Source: Panax quinquefolius | Taxonomy: Eukaryota > Streptophyta > Magnoliopsida > Apiales > Araliaceae | Direction: 5' to 3' | NCBI GenBank assembly: GCA_020205615.1 | Contig: CM035171.1 | Coordinates: forward strand, 8,988,160-9,052,159 | Length of the DNA stretch: 64,000 bases | Shown: piece after piece, positions 1-12,200 of the stretch | Layout of the letters: each line of letters begins with the position of its first letter | How positions within the stretch are numbered: position 1 is the first letter of the stretch | Made by a program: the position numbers and the translations under genes | Notes under the pieces: model-generated | What the model was told of the DNA's origin: nothing | Seen by the model: the letters and a program-made list of their open reading frames with translations, nothing else | Databases searched by the model: none

Positions 1-1573
1 AATTTATTTATTTTCAGAATAATAATTCTCCTCACCAAGAAATCTGGGTAACATTCAGAGATCGCGATAAGATAAATATATTTCGTATTATAATTTTCTC
101 TAGATGAAATGGATGAATAAAAAACACTATATATGCAAGTGTTGGGCGATAGAATTAAAAATGGACAGCAAGAGTGCCTGATATACTATGTACCCATTAG
201 GTACGTTAGATATCTTGGCAGATGTGGGATGCGTTGAGGGGGGGGGGGCAAATTACCAAAAATCATCTGAACTTATATTTGAGATTTTCATAATATGTTA
301 TCTACACAGTGTAGAAGAAGAAAGCATGTACTTTATGTGCTTGCAACCAAATCTAATGACTAGATGATCAAGAAACGCTCCAAAAACACAAACTTGACTT
401 CATGAAACATACATGATGAATGATCACACTAGTATCTTTACACAGATATCATCAGGTACAAGATCTTATACCCTGCAGTTATAAAAGAAATTACCAGATA
501 CAAGATTATATACCTCAGTTATAAGAATTTTTGCCTCAAGGCATCAGTAATCATGTGGATCAAGGAAAAAAAAATCTGACATTGTATCTCCAGTCAAGGC
601 CACCTATACAGTATCTGTGATCTAACAAAAAACAGAAAGGTAACCAAATACTTAAATGAAAAAGGATAACTGATATAACCCAAATTTGTTTGTAAGAATT
701 ACAAACCTCAACACCAGACTACTTCAATTTCTCGATTTGTATTCCTTTCAAATGAATATATTGCTTTTTAACTAAGTATATGACATAACCCTGATCATAC
801 TAAATAAGCAAACTTCTGAGCATCTATAAGTTGAAAAGGATTGATAAATTCAAAAAATGAACTTAAAGAAATCACATACATTCAAGTTTAAGCTCCAAAG
901 TTTAGTTTCTTATACATCAATTAAGGTAGAATATTCAAGGCTTATACTTGGTCAAACAAGACACTCTAACTAGATGGGCCTCACAAAGTACACATACCAA
1001 TGAAAATTCCCTAATGTAATATATGTAGGACATTAACTGGTCATATATATTATGCAATCTTTACAGACCATATATTAAAGGACTGACCATTTCCCAGGTT
1101 ATATGGATAGTTCTACATCTTAGAGTTCATGTTGTTATTTGTGTAAATCCGTGTGTATTGAAGATATTAAATTAATAATAAAATGAACTCCTAAGAAACA
1201 GTATTGGTCCATATCAGAAATGTGTCATATGCCAACACTCCCTTCAGAGAATGTGTACGGTCACATTATATGCTTTAAAGCTCTAAGTTTCAGACACTTG
1301 ACTAACATTTGGGTGTTTTGACAAACACTAGACTTTGAGATATTGCTTATTAAGGAATGGAAAAAAGATAATAAATTGTTTGGACAAAAAAAGATTCATA
1401 TACATTTACTTTTTACCAAGATAAAACATAACAAAAATATAATTCATTTAAGTTTGACATTAGATGGTAGATTAGCTCTGTGTCAACAACTTAAGCTTTG
1501 GGCCTCATACCAGCTAGTTCTAACGTGTTGCTGGGCAATAATTAAAGTTTCAAAGCCCAGCAACCAAAATCAC
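1..1573. other. AT-rich non-coding stretch, probable intron of the tRNase Z-like gene
   Basis: No exon could be recognised on either strand. If the minus-strand exon ending at 1574 belongs to a tRNase Z gene, this is its first intron and the remaining exons lie left of the window. It holds a run of 11 G at 238-248. A 79-codon plus-strand ORF at 1343-1582 has no recognisable similarity and AT-rich composition, so I do not call it a gene. Confidence 0.4.
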
Positions 1574-1875
1574 CTCGATTGAGTAATCCGCCAAGTCGGC
1601 CCCCTTTACGGTTAGACCTTAGCTCTGGCTTTCCTATAATCTTCTTCTTCTTCAATTGCGTTGCCGATTGCGGATAAAAAAGCCCGACCCTTTGCGGCTC
1701 GTAAAGGTGTAATTAAACTAAACATTCTTGTTGTTGGTGGCGACGGAAGGATGATTATGAGGGTTTGGATTTGAAAAGGAGAATTGGGTTGGTGATATGG
1801 GAAGGGAGAAGGGAGGAAGTTTGTGGGTGTGATTTTCAGAGAAATTTGCAAGTTTGTTGGAAAACAGAAGAACAA
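1574..1875 (-). CDS. Probable first exon of plastid-type tRNase Z (partial)
   Basis: Seen: from the ATG at 1875 an open frame runs 87 codons. It starts with a Ser/Pro/Thr-rich, acid-poor stretch like a chloroplast transit peptide, then an acidic patch and EDYRKARAKV. After one missing base near 1613 the frame resumes with GADLADYSIEG and reaches a GT donor at 1573-1572. Known: plant short-form tRNase Z enzymes (which cut the 3' trailer from pre-tRNA) have a KARAxVxxKGxxLExYxIEG stretch just before the metallo-beta-lactamase fold. Inferred: this is exon 1, encoding transit peptide and linker; the histidine metal-binding motif would be in exons outside the window. Downstream ATGs, for example the Met of MFSLITPLRAA, are alternative starts. 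The match rests on a short stretch, so identity is tentative. Confidence 0.5.
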
Positions 1876-3223
1876 AAAAATACATAAAAATCTTGGGGAG
1901 GGGGTTTTAGGAGGTTTTTACTTTTTTGTGTGCGTATTTAATAATTCAGTTTGAGGGTGGTTTTGTTGGGGGAGTTCTCGGAATTGGCGGACCCGTCCGA
2001 GCGCTAGTGTTTGCCTGTTTGGACCATCGTTATTAGTTATTACTTATTTATTTCTTTCTTTTCTTTTTTTTTCTTGATTTAAATAATCTCAAAATTAACA
2101 ATAATTTCCTTCGTTTAAAAATTAAAAATTAAAGTAAAACAAAACATATACACATCATATATTTTTATTTTCATATAACATTTTAAATATATTAATAATA
2201 ATATAAAAATAGTTTCAAGTTTTTGTGATGTCCAAAGAAAAAAATATCAGAAAATAAACGAGTAATATATAACTTTGTTTCACTTTGAATGATAATGTTA
2301 AAAAATTGTGGCATAAAATTCAAGACATTTTAAACTTTTTAAAAAGTCACTTTTAAATATCTATAATTTTAAAATTGATCTAATTAATTTAAAATTTAAA
2401 ATAATAAATTTTATATTTAATAATAATAATATTTAAATAAAGAAAATCAAATGGTTTAGAGATAAATTAATTCAATTTAAAAAGTTACAAGTACATAATC
2501 CTGCTTTTACTTTCACCAGCTTAATGGATTTTGATCATGATGATTTTTTAGTTATTACTATAGAACAGATAAATTGATAAATGTCATTAAGACGCAGTTG
2601 ATATTGATTTTAATTAAATCACGCTGATCCCGTCACATAGTGGTAAGATATATTAAATAAAAGGATATGCGATCCGATCCTTTCCGCCAACATATACATA
2701 CAAACAATAAACTTCATTTCTATGCTGCACACGCTTATGATTGTCAAAAGCAATAATTCATTTTAACTCGGACTGAAGACGCGATAACTCGTAATTAAAT
2801 AAATAAGACGAAGCACCGAAGCAGCAATTATCTTCCTCCTCTTATTGTTAAATTACAACTCCAGAGTCCAGTCTCCGTGATAAGGTAGAGTTGTGCAAGC
2901 TGGCCTCTCCAACAAAATGAATTGAGCAATAGCATATATTTATTTGTTTGATGCAAAGAGACTTCAATACTGCCTTCTCATGGGAATTGGGAGGTGACTA
3001 TTTTAGCTTTCTTTTGTTATGCCTAAATGTACAAATACTATGAATCTAAAGTAGTAATGAACAGGAACTTCAATTATTGAATTGCCAAATTCTGTACAGT
3101 TAATTTTAAAATACTGGTTAATAATAATAATAAATAAATAAATGGACTAAACAATATACCTGGAAATTCAGTAAACCTTTCATCTCATAGTTTCACAATA
3201 GAGGTCAATTCAAACAGGTACTC
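1876..3223. other. Intergenic region: promoter of tRNase Z-like gene, 3' flank of golgin-like gene
   Basis: Very AT-rich at 2040-2480 with no coding signal. About 1940-2035 is locally GC-richer and directly upstream of the minus-strand ATG at 1875, as expected for a 5' UTR and proximal promoter. TTTATT at 2939-2944 reads AATAAA on the minus strand, a possible poly(A) signal for the gene ending at 3224; this is weak evidence in AT-rich DNA. Confidence 0.4.
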
Positions 3224-6200
3224 TCAAGTTCTACCATCCACATCAAACCCAGCCCCTGTCCAACCTGGCCCAGCAGATCCTCTACCCTTGGGTATTGCTC
3301 CAATTCCCTTTCCTCTTCCTTGGATTATATTTTTCTTCTTCCTTCCTTCCCCATCAACGTGAGGTTGTTGATTGTGGCCATTCACAACTGGAACGTTTTC
3401 CACATTTCCTTGATTGGAGAAATTTCCACTGGGAACTGATGCTGCAACAGGAGTTGTTGCTGTCTGTACAGGTACCGCTGGATTCCCATCCTAAAAATGA
3501 TATCAAATTCAATGTTATAGCACTTTCTAATGTTTGTATATGGTGATGCACATTACAAGCAGCTGAAAATGTTAACAAATGCATTATCATTGAGACCCCC
3601 ACTTGTGAAATGGATTGTGCATTCAGTTTGGCAGCAACACTAAACAAATCATGTACAGTTTTCTCTCCCAATATCACTAGTTCACTACAGCTTCAATAAT
3701 ATTCTACAATCAAGTATAGAGAGATATAGAAAGAGTCCAAACTATGACTATTACAGAATTTATGGTTTCCATATTCTGCATTTAAGTGAATGGGTACTTT
3801 TCACCAGCCAATCAAAGTAACAGTGGAAGGTATGCTATTTAATGAGCCGATAAACTATACTCTGGTTGATTTTCATATAAGATACACCAAATTTCAACTT
3901 GATTGTCTACTGTTTCCATGATTGCTTGCTTATATAAAATTTTTGTCAGCTAATGTAAACAAATGATTTTGATTTTGACTGGACATAAGTACAGTTACTC
4001 TTATGTGCTTCTAAAATCCTTTAATTAATTATCACTATACCATTTTAATTATCACTATACCATTTCATCCAGTATCTGCCTAAGTGTAAAAAGGAAAAGT
4101 GAAAGTAGTGTGTGTGTGTATACAATTTTGATAAATTATGAAAAGGTCAGAAAATAGTTGGCCAACTTTGTTATCCAGAAATAATCTTACTATAGGTCCC
4201 AAGAGTTGTGAGACTATGTAGTGTCACTCTCTTTCAATTCAAAGAGATCAACAGCCTAGAAATACACATTGAATTGGTCCATTTGCAAAGGATGCAAATG
4301 GATGCATTACAGATGAGGAAAAGTGTTTTCACCATTAATTTATTACTTCCATAAATCCTTTCCTGGCACAGAAATAAGTATTCCAAGAAGATATGGAGCA
4401 AAGACGAAGGTTCAATAATTAAAGACAATATGATGGTATATGCACTACCATACTGTGGAGCAACAAAGGTAAGAGATTGTTGGTGTGACATAATTAGATA
4501 ATTTAACTTTATATCGAAGTTTCAGAAAAGAATGCATCTGAGAAAACCTCTTTGAAGCTAGAATTTTACACAGAATTCTCCTTACTTAATTATTTCACCC
4601 TTTATTCTGGAATCTAAATAGAAAGTTTGAGTGTGTTATTTACATGCAAGAACTGAATGAGTCTTACATAAGGCACAGAGGTGGATGATCTGCTTGGATT
4701 TAAAGCCTCTAGTCTCCTTTTAGTTCTTCCAGTCTTGCAAACTGAGCACTGCTGCTTTCTTGAACCTAATGGAAGGATAATTGTGTCAAAAGATATAAAT
4801 TAAAGTTTAGCAAGACTTCTTGGGATTTCAAAACTACATTATTGAAAATATATACCAGATGATTCAAGTCTTCGACAGCTTCTGCTTGGTTGCTTCCTCA
4901 TCCTTCACAGCCTTTGATGCTTCTTCCCATGCCTGCAAAGAAATCAAACCTTCCATAATTCCAATAGATCAAAGAGTGAGATAATATCTGCTCTACCAAC
5001 ATAGTTTGAGTCTGAGAAGATCACCAAAAATTCAGAGACTGAGAACATTATGACTCCAAGAAAGGATAGGACAAAACTTGAAAAACATATATAGATTGAG
5101 AAGTTAAACGCCCCCAATACAGTACCAAAGTCTAGTTAACATGCATTTGTAAATGATAACAAATTTTTTATGATTCTTCACATAAGAAAAACATATTTCT
5201 ATAATTTAGTTGTTTGGCTGACTAAAACTTAATTGAGCAGTTGATTTTCCTTCATGCTGCCACCAGGTTTGACAAGAAACCTCAAATCTTTTGCCCAGAT
5301 CAATGAGAAACATCTCTAGATTACACTATAGTTCTTACTGTTCCTTTCACACCAACAGAATGGTGGGTTGGTGTGGGTTTTTTTATTTGGGTGGGTGGGT
5401 GGGTGGGTGGGGGAGTGCTTAATATCTTATGGTGTTTTCACATCATGAAAAAAAGTGTAAAGTAAATGTGTATCACATGCTTCAACAAGAAACTATAAAC
5501 AAACCTATAACAAAGTTTTTGTTTTCAGTTGGCTTTTGAATACAAAAAACAAGAAAAAGAAACTAACTTTCAGTATAAAGTTTAAAGGATCAAACAGTCG
5601 AATAGCTGCAGTGATTGACTGAACATAACAGTATAATCCCATTTACTTCAACAAGACTCCAAGCAAATACAACATAAAAACGCTAAACATGTTGCCAATG
5701 CTAATTAAAACTCAAAAGCTGAAGCATTTTATATGTTCAGGAAGCACAATTACAAAGACAAGAAGAAGTATAATATGAAGTTTGTTCCATCATCCATGAT
5801 GATTGGAATGAATGCTCTAGATATTAGACAAGTACCCTTGAGTCTATTGAAAGAGACAAACCTTCCGTGCTTGTTCTTCCTTCAGCTTAGCTAGACGAAT
5901 TTTTTCGGTTGACATTTCGATTATCTTTCTCATGTGTTCAAGTGCTGAAGGTGTATTCCATGCATTATTAGCAAATAAAAGTATCACAAAATTTCAAATT
6001 TAGGGAAGAACTGTTTTGACGATATACTAACCAGCTTTCTTTGGTCCAGCGGTAAGTTTCATCTCCAAATTAAGATTTGTAAGCTCTTTTCAACATCACG
6101 GATTTTCGAATAATTTTCTTCAATATATCTGAGAGGAAGTATCAAAAGAAGATCAGTTAAAACACCAGGTAAAGGTTAAAAGGTTTTCACATTAGAGACA

Positions 6201-7747
6201 AAGAACTATATTCACTAGAAAGGAAGTTAGAAACCATTACAGTAGTAAATATATTTCCAAGTCCTAATAAGCACAAGTAGATGCCAAGAATGAAGATCTA
6301 AGTAGAGAATGTTGTAGATCAAACTGATCAGCTAATTAACCTACCCAAACTGGAAGCCCTGAGTTTAAGCGTTTATAGGTCATGTTTGTTTGCAAGGATT
6401 ATAATCTGCATGGATTATAATCCCAAGACTATTAAATCCTAGAATTAAATAATCTTAGACACATGTTTGTTTTAATTAGATTATATGTGACTTAAAATAA
6501 TCTCATGTTATGTTTGTTTTGTCTAAGATTATTTAAAGGATTGGATAAAACTTACCGCTTGGACTATTATACTAATAACAAAGATATCATATTCTCATTA
6601 GTTTGAGTATAAATGGATAAAATAGGATACATCGGTCATTTTAAACAAAGATAAAGGTTAATTTTGTCCACAAAATTTTAGTCCCAAATGGTAGGGATTA
6701 TAATACCGGGTTGGACATGGTATTAATTAGTCTCCCCTTTCAAGGACATTTTATTATCATGGAGTAATAGTCCCAAGTTTATTTTTTAAAATAAAAGAGA
6801 TTTGGGATTAATAGTCCAATACCAATTGTTATCCTTGCAAACAAACATGGTCATAAGGTAGATGGATATATAGAGAGGGAGGGGATTGAAATCAACAATC
6901 TGCACTCTCGAATTCAAGCAACCTGTAGTGCCTCACATGATGAGGTGCTAGCAACCGAGCCTCAAGTAAATTAAAACCGTTTGTGCAGCATCTAAAAGCA
7001 ATTACCTTCAGACAGTTTCATAAAACTTAATCTGTCGGGACTGCAAAGGGCAAATAAACCCAATAAATGTCAAGCAGCATTAAGATTTCCGAATTCATAA
7101 TAGTAAGATTTGATGACTCCAACTGTAGATTACTAACAAACCAGATGAATCCTGATCATAAGTATAAGACTCTAAATTAGAGCTTTCTCAGTTTCTCTTA
7201 GTCCATTATCCCCTTTCTACAGTCATTGACGAACAAGCAGATTACATAAAAGGTTGTTAACTGCTTTCAGCTTCTTCAAAGAGAAAATTAATTTACCAAC
7301 CAAATTTAGATAAGGTAATAAACTAGGCTAAGATTCAATTCTTCTACATTTTCACAGCCAAAAATAATAATAATATGATCAATTTAAAATTTGAAGAGAA
7401 AGCAACCTTCAAATTCAATATAGCAGTAGACAAGGACACATAAGAAGAATTGAAACATAAGTTAATTCAGAAGAATGAAGGTAACAACAGATCCAATGTA
7501 AAACAAACGGAACGTACTTTCTCAACTGAAGTTGTTCTTCCTCAATTATCTGAAACAAAACAGCAAAACCTAATCAATGAAAATTCAGGGGGGAACACAG
7601 ACACAAACACACACTACATGAGAGGGAGAGAGGGGGGGGGACCTTTTCGGTGTAGGAGATGACAGAAGATTCCCTGGGAAGACCGTCCGGTCCGATCTCA
7701 GGAAGTAGAGAAGGCCTCCCATTGTTATTGTCATTGCTGGTGGCCAT
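3224..7747 (-). CDS. Plant coiled-coil protein, possibly RAB6-interacting-golgin-type; seven exons
   Basis: Exons on the minus strand: 7747-7643 (ATG, 35 codons), 7549-7518, 6128-6032, 5944-5862, 4932-4856, 4765-4668 and 3490-3224 (TGA at 3226-3224). All junctions are GT-AG and phases agree. About 253 residues are predicted. The start has RPSLLPEIGPDGLPRES. The middle (residues ~36-160) is a charged helix with IIEEEQLQLRKYIEENYSK, MKLTAGPKKA, KLKEEQARKAWEEASKAV and a LEEL segment, typical of a coiled coil. The tail is Gly/Lys/Arg-rich and ends PGWTGAGFDVDGRT. Frames need one extra base in exons 3 (~6088), 5 (~4875) and 6 (~4719), two of them in A-runs, most likely assembly errors. I recall this family from plants as a conserved coiled-coil protein, sometimes named RAB6-interacting golgin; that name and a Golgi role are uncertain. 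Existence of the gene is firm. Confidence 0.8.
4108..4121. repeat. Short (TG)n microsatellite
   Basis: A run of alternating GT in the last intron (3491-4667) of the golgin-like gene. Confidence 0.7.
5389..5413. repeat. (GGGT)n tract, G-quadruplex-type motif
   Basis: Six consecutive G-runs of three or more, separated by single T, on the plus strand in the 4933-5861 intron of the golgin-like gene. The G-rich strand is the template strand of that minus-strand gene. Confidence 0.85.
6381..6849. mobile_element. MITE in intron 2 of the golgin-like gene
   Basis: Perfect 19 bp terminal inverted repeats: 6381-6399 (CATGTTTGTTTGCAAGGAT) and its reverse complement at 6831-6849. The interior is AT-rich with repeated ATTATAATCC-type words near both ends and has no coding capacity. 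GGTCAT occurs on both sides of the junctions and may be a short target duplication, but its exact edge is ambiguous. The superfamily is not certain; size and structure fit a non-autonomous DNA transposon. Confidence 0.75.
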
Positions 7748-9066
7748 TTTAAACAGATCTCCTCTCTTTTGTAATCGATCGACCAGCACACTCTATTTAA
7801 ATAGCTATCCGGAGATCTTACAAGGAAAGCATATTGCGCAATTATTTGCTCTCCACTTGAAACTCCGGCGAGAGGTAAAGGGAAGTATTCTGTGGCCGTG
7901 AAATCTGTTTTATTTAACAGTCCGTCAGATATAATGGACTTTCCATTCCCTAATTCTTCACATGCCGTTGGCGTTGGTGGAGGAACGAGGATAATTGATC
8001 TGGGTGTCAAATTACCTGACTGCCACTAATCCTACTTATTCTGACTTTTGATAAATTAACGCATTATAATTCAGTTGGTTACTATTGTTCTTACAACCAC
8101 CATTCCAGTTTCAGAATGACAGCTCATGTTACAATTTTGGTACATTTCCCCCTCAACTTATAACGTTGTGTTAACTATTGGTTTTTTCGAGGCAGGCTGG
8201 TCCACCTAATACTACTTCCTCATTGTTAAAAATTATCGCTTTTAAAAAAAAATTATTCTAATTTATTTATGTTTTATAATTTTTAAAAGAATAAATTATT
8301 TATTTTTTTATATCACCTCACCTTCTCTTATTGTCTCTAATAAATCGCTTCTCTCAGATTATTAGTTTTTAATTTCCCATAAAGTAAGAATGATGAAATT
8401 TTAAACAAATTTTTAATGACTTTCTTAATTAATACGCAAAAATCTTAAACGACGATCTTTTAAGAATCTTATGATCAATAATACAGTGAAATGAGGCATT
8501 AACATTATGTTAAATTGTTTAATTACATCTTAACGATCTTAATAATCAACCTCTTAACGCCTCTTAAGTTGGCACATTGTATTAAAAGATCTAGTTAAGA
8601 CTTATGCTTTTCCTATTACAATTCAAATATGTAATTTTGTGGGAGTTACGATGACATTTCAATTCAAATTAGGATTCTTTGCCAACTTATTTTGTATTGC
8701 ACTAATATCTGGCTGCAATAGGATACAAGGAAAAGGCCAAAACAAAAAGGAGCAACTCTGGGAGGATACAAGGAAAGGCCAAAAACAAAAGGAGCAACTC
8801 TTGAAAGTGTTCAATGGCTCATCCCTATGTAATTTATCGAGACATCAAGTATAGGAAAGTTGCTATGTATTATTATCACCATTATTATTATAAATATATA
8901 TAAGCCGAAAAGATTGATTATTCGTGTATTTCTGTGTCTCGATCTTGACATCTATATAATAATATCCTTTCTTGCTCTATCCCTCGTCCTGTGGAATGAA
9001 TGAATTGACTAATCAAAGCAAACTGATATGGCGTAGAACGAAAGGAAATGCAGCAGAGATCCATTA
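7748..9066. other. Intergenic region: 5' flank of golgin-like gene and 3' flank of fructokinase
   Basis: Both neighbours are on the minus strand, so this holds the promoter and 5' UTR of the golgin-like gene (just above 7747) and the 3' UTR of the fructokinase (just below 9067). ORFs at 7585-8010 and 8639-8854 overlap these presumed UTR or spacer sequences and show no recognisable domain. The part at 8230-8640 is AT-rich and featureless. Confidence 0.45.
8719..8800. repeat. Tandem duplication of ~40 bp
   Basis: Two adjacent copies of AGGATACAAGGAAA...GGAGCAACTCT, at 8719-8758 and 8762-8800, differing only in homopolymer lengths. It lies in the 3' flank of the fructokinase gene. Confidence 0.8.
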
Positions 9067-9249
9067 TTACAAGCACATAAAAGGCTGTCCCATATTCTCT
9101 TTTTTCCCAGCTTTTTCTCATCCAGGAATTTTGTTAAGATTCGGATGACTGCCTCTTTTGTGGGCATGGCAGGGATTGCTCCTTTCTCTGTTACGGTGAG
9201 GGCACCACAGGCATTTGCAAAAGAAGAGCTTTCTTAGTTTCTTCTCATC
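9067..9249 (-). CDS. Fructokinase last exon
   Basis: Begins after the acceptor GGCAG (plus strand 9250-9254). Encodes DEKKLRK, then after two single-base gaps (near 9230 and 9219) [25 protein letters not shown]. The stop depends on one more A in the A-run near 9104: with it the frame ends at the TAA 9069-9067; without it the tail is longer and unlike the family. The 3' end is therefore provisional. Confidence 0.75.
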
Positions 9250-12200
9250 CTGCCAACAAATCACGTGCACCCACTAACGCCAAGATATAAACAAGAATAC
9301 GCGCGCGTTAACGCCAAGATCTTCCGCCACGTCCCAATCACGTAAGACGCCTCGATCCTCAAGACAAGAAACACGATAAACACCTCAAACTCGATTACCG
9401 TTTCTCGTACGTGATACCGCGCGTAGAACAAGAACGGTTTCACAAGGTTATCAAAATGGAGGATCTAATCTGGTGTATTGAGAGAGATGATAATAATTCT
9501 TAAGTGTATATGTGATTATGAATGGTAAAATGTGTACATACCTCTTTCATGAAGACTTTCGCTAAGCTATACTCTTTCATTTGCACTGGAATACCGCGTA
9601 CACCCACTACTACCCGACACACCCCTCGATCCGAGCAGGTTCTACCGAACGCACGTAGTTTATCCACCGCTTTTGGTCATCCGTTTTCTATCGTACCGAT
9701 TATAATCCCATCTACATTAACGCATGGCAGTTCTCTAGTCAACCGTCACACTTTTCATCATTATGTCAAAATAATAGATATTAAAATGTCCAAAGGATCG
9801 ATCCACCGAAATAATCTTGGCCTTGTAAGTCAAAATGGAAATAATAGGATAATCTACCAATGACTTTTCATGGTTCAATAATAAAGGCCCAATAGATTAA
9901 TTAAATGAGTAAACCGATCCACTCCGACCCAATGAGAAAAAAATCATCACCCAACATCGCCCCTCAGCTTTTTTTGTCAATGTAACGTTTAATGTAAAAC
10001 TATAAATGGTCCATGATATTTATCAAGATCCATAATAACAAGAATTGAAATGTACCCTTGCTATTGTTCACTTAAATGAAATGAAAGGAGATCAAAGGCC
10101 CAAATTAGAAAGGCTCTTGTTTATTAAGAGATACTTTTAATTCTAGACCTGGACGCTTCCCATTCAAATTCTAAATCATTACTAACATTTAATGTATACC
10201 AACCTTCAACACCGTAATCTGCAAGATAAAAGGATAACTTTATCAAATTCGATTGCTTTTTTACCTGCTCATTTGAAATTCGAAAGCGCTTTTTGAACTT
10301 TCCGATCTTCTTCAAAACCGCCACAAATGGCTTCAAAAACTCAACAAAGTTCCCAATAGGTAACACTGATCACAGCTGTTCCACTCAAACCCTAACTCCT
10401 CATGAAGGAACCACAGTCAGAAACCAAACCAAAACTCCAAAACCCTCTCAATACTCACAGAGCATTTAATCGCTTTGACGCCAACATTCCTTCTATCGTG
10501 ACTAAGGTCGAACTAAAGAGGGTTCGCATCTCTGCATTCATATTCCTGATACCCACGTAATCAAGGTACCCAGATCCGTGAAAAGATGTACCAACCACGG
10601 AAGGCTCGACTACCGTCCCTCGAACCGGAGAACCGACAGGGGTCTGCTTTTCCCTGCACATTTTTATAGTGACCATAATGGGGTTCCCCGGGTGGGGTTC
10701 TCCTAGTTGGTACCAAACTCCTACATTCACATTTCGCCTTTCAGGGTCTTCGCCATGAGTCAGGCCGAGCCCTCCCTCGACTCTTCTTCTTCACCGCTCT
10801 ACAAAATAGTACAATCCAGGAGGCTCAAGGCCCTAAAGCAAACATTCTCCAAGTCCGAGAAAGTTCGAGAGACGCTCACCCCATGAACCGCGACGACCCA
10901 AAATAGTCCATTCCATCCAACCCATTCTCGAGTCGCCAAATACACGGTATGTAAACAACTACAACTTTATTATCACAACAATAAAATCATGAGTTTAAAT
11001 ACAAATATTATCTTCTGTATAATATTTATACTCAAATAAATCCTCATCACATTTATTGATACATTATTTTACAATAATGGTGAGGACTACTAAACAACTC
11101 TCTAGTAACCTTCATTCCATACCCCGACTAAGACTCGCTACATTCTCGCCTCCCCGAGAAGAAAATGGAACAACAAGGAAAAGGGTGAGCTCAACTAGCC
11201 AAAAAGAAAGAATATTATGACTAAGATAATATACAACAAATTATCGTTAGTCTCCAACAGGAAAAACTGATAGTAATACAATGTACAACAAGTTTCAGAT
11301 CAATATTCGCAGAATGGAAATAATAATTCATGTAAGAGTTACGTAGAGAATGAAATCTACTATAATCTATGAATTTAATAAATTCATCATCAATATTTTA
11401 TCCCCAGAACATCAATCAATATTCATCTCAAATCAAATATTCATCTTTGCACCATGTGCCAAAGATATTCATCAATCTCAACACTGCCATGTTCAAAGAT
11501 ATCTCAACACTGCTCATCTTGCACTAAAGGCCAAAGATATTCATCACCTGGCCATGTTCATTTAAACACTGCTCATCTTTGCACTATGTGCCAAAGATAT
11601 TCTTCAGAAATCATTCATCTGTGACTATGTGCCAAAGATATTCAATAATATCATCATTTAAGACCGAGGATGATGAAAATATTTTAAAGAACTAATCCAA
11701 AGGAAACAAAATGACAAATATTAAGGATGGATTCAGATTTTGTTTTATCCAGTCCAAAAATACCTCAAAAATAATCATAAAGTGAAGTAAAATTCAAGAA
11801 TGATCAAAACATGGATACAATCAAAGCTAGATCCGTAATAGATATTTTAGATTTAAAAGAAAAATTTTATTTTTCTATGAATAAAGGCCAGATTCGTGAA
11901 TAAAGGTCAGATACGTGAATAAGGTCAGATACGTGAATAAGAATCACACCAAAAGATAAATTCCAAAAAAACATTTTCACGCTTCAGCTTAATAAGACTG
12001 TGAATAGTAAATCGTGAATAAGAACTCATGAATAAGAATCGTGAATAAGAACTCATGAATAGTAACCCGACATGAAAAAGTTCCAAATTTGATAAAAAGT
12101 ACCAACCAATATTTCAAAGATAATGATATCAAGAATAATATCATTCGAGAAGAAAATAACATCCCTTACCTCAAAGAATCAAGATTTCTAAGGAAAGGTC

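Noticed and set aside
238..248. Run of 11 G as a functional element
   Set aside because: An isolated homopolymer in intron-like DNA, likely length-uncertain.
1343..1582. 79-codon plus-strand ORF
   Set aside because: Lys/Asn/Ile-rich composition of AT-rich intron DNA and overlap with the minus-strand tRNase Z exon end.
7585..8010. 141-codon minus-strand ORF overlapping the golgin-like start
   Set aside because: It reads exon 1 in the wrong frame; the frame with the family-like N-terminus begins at 7747.
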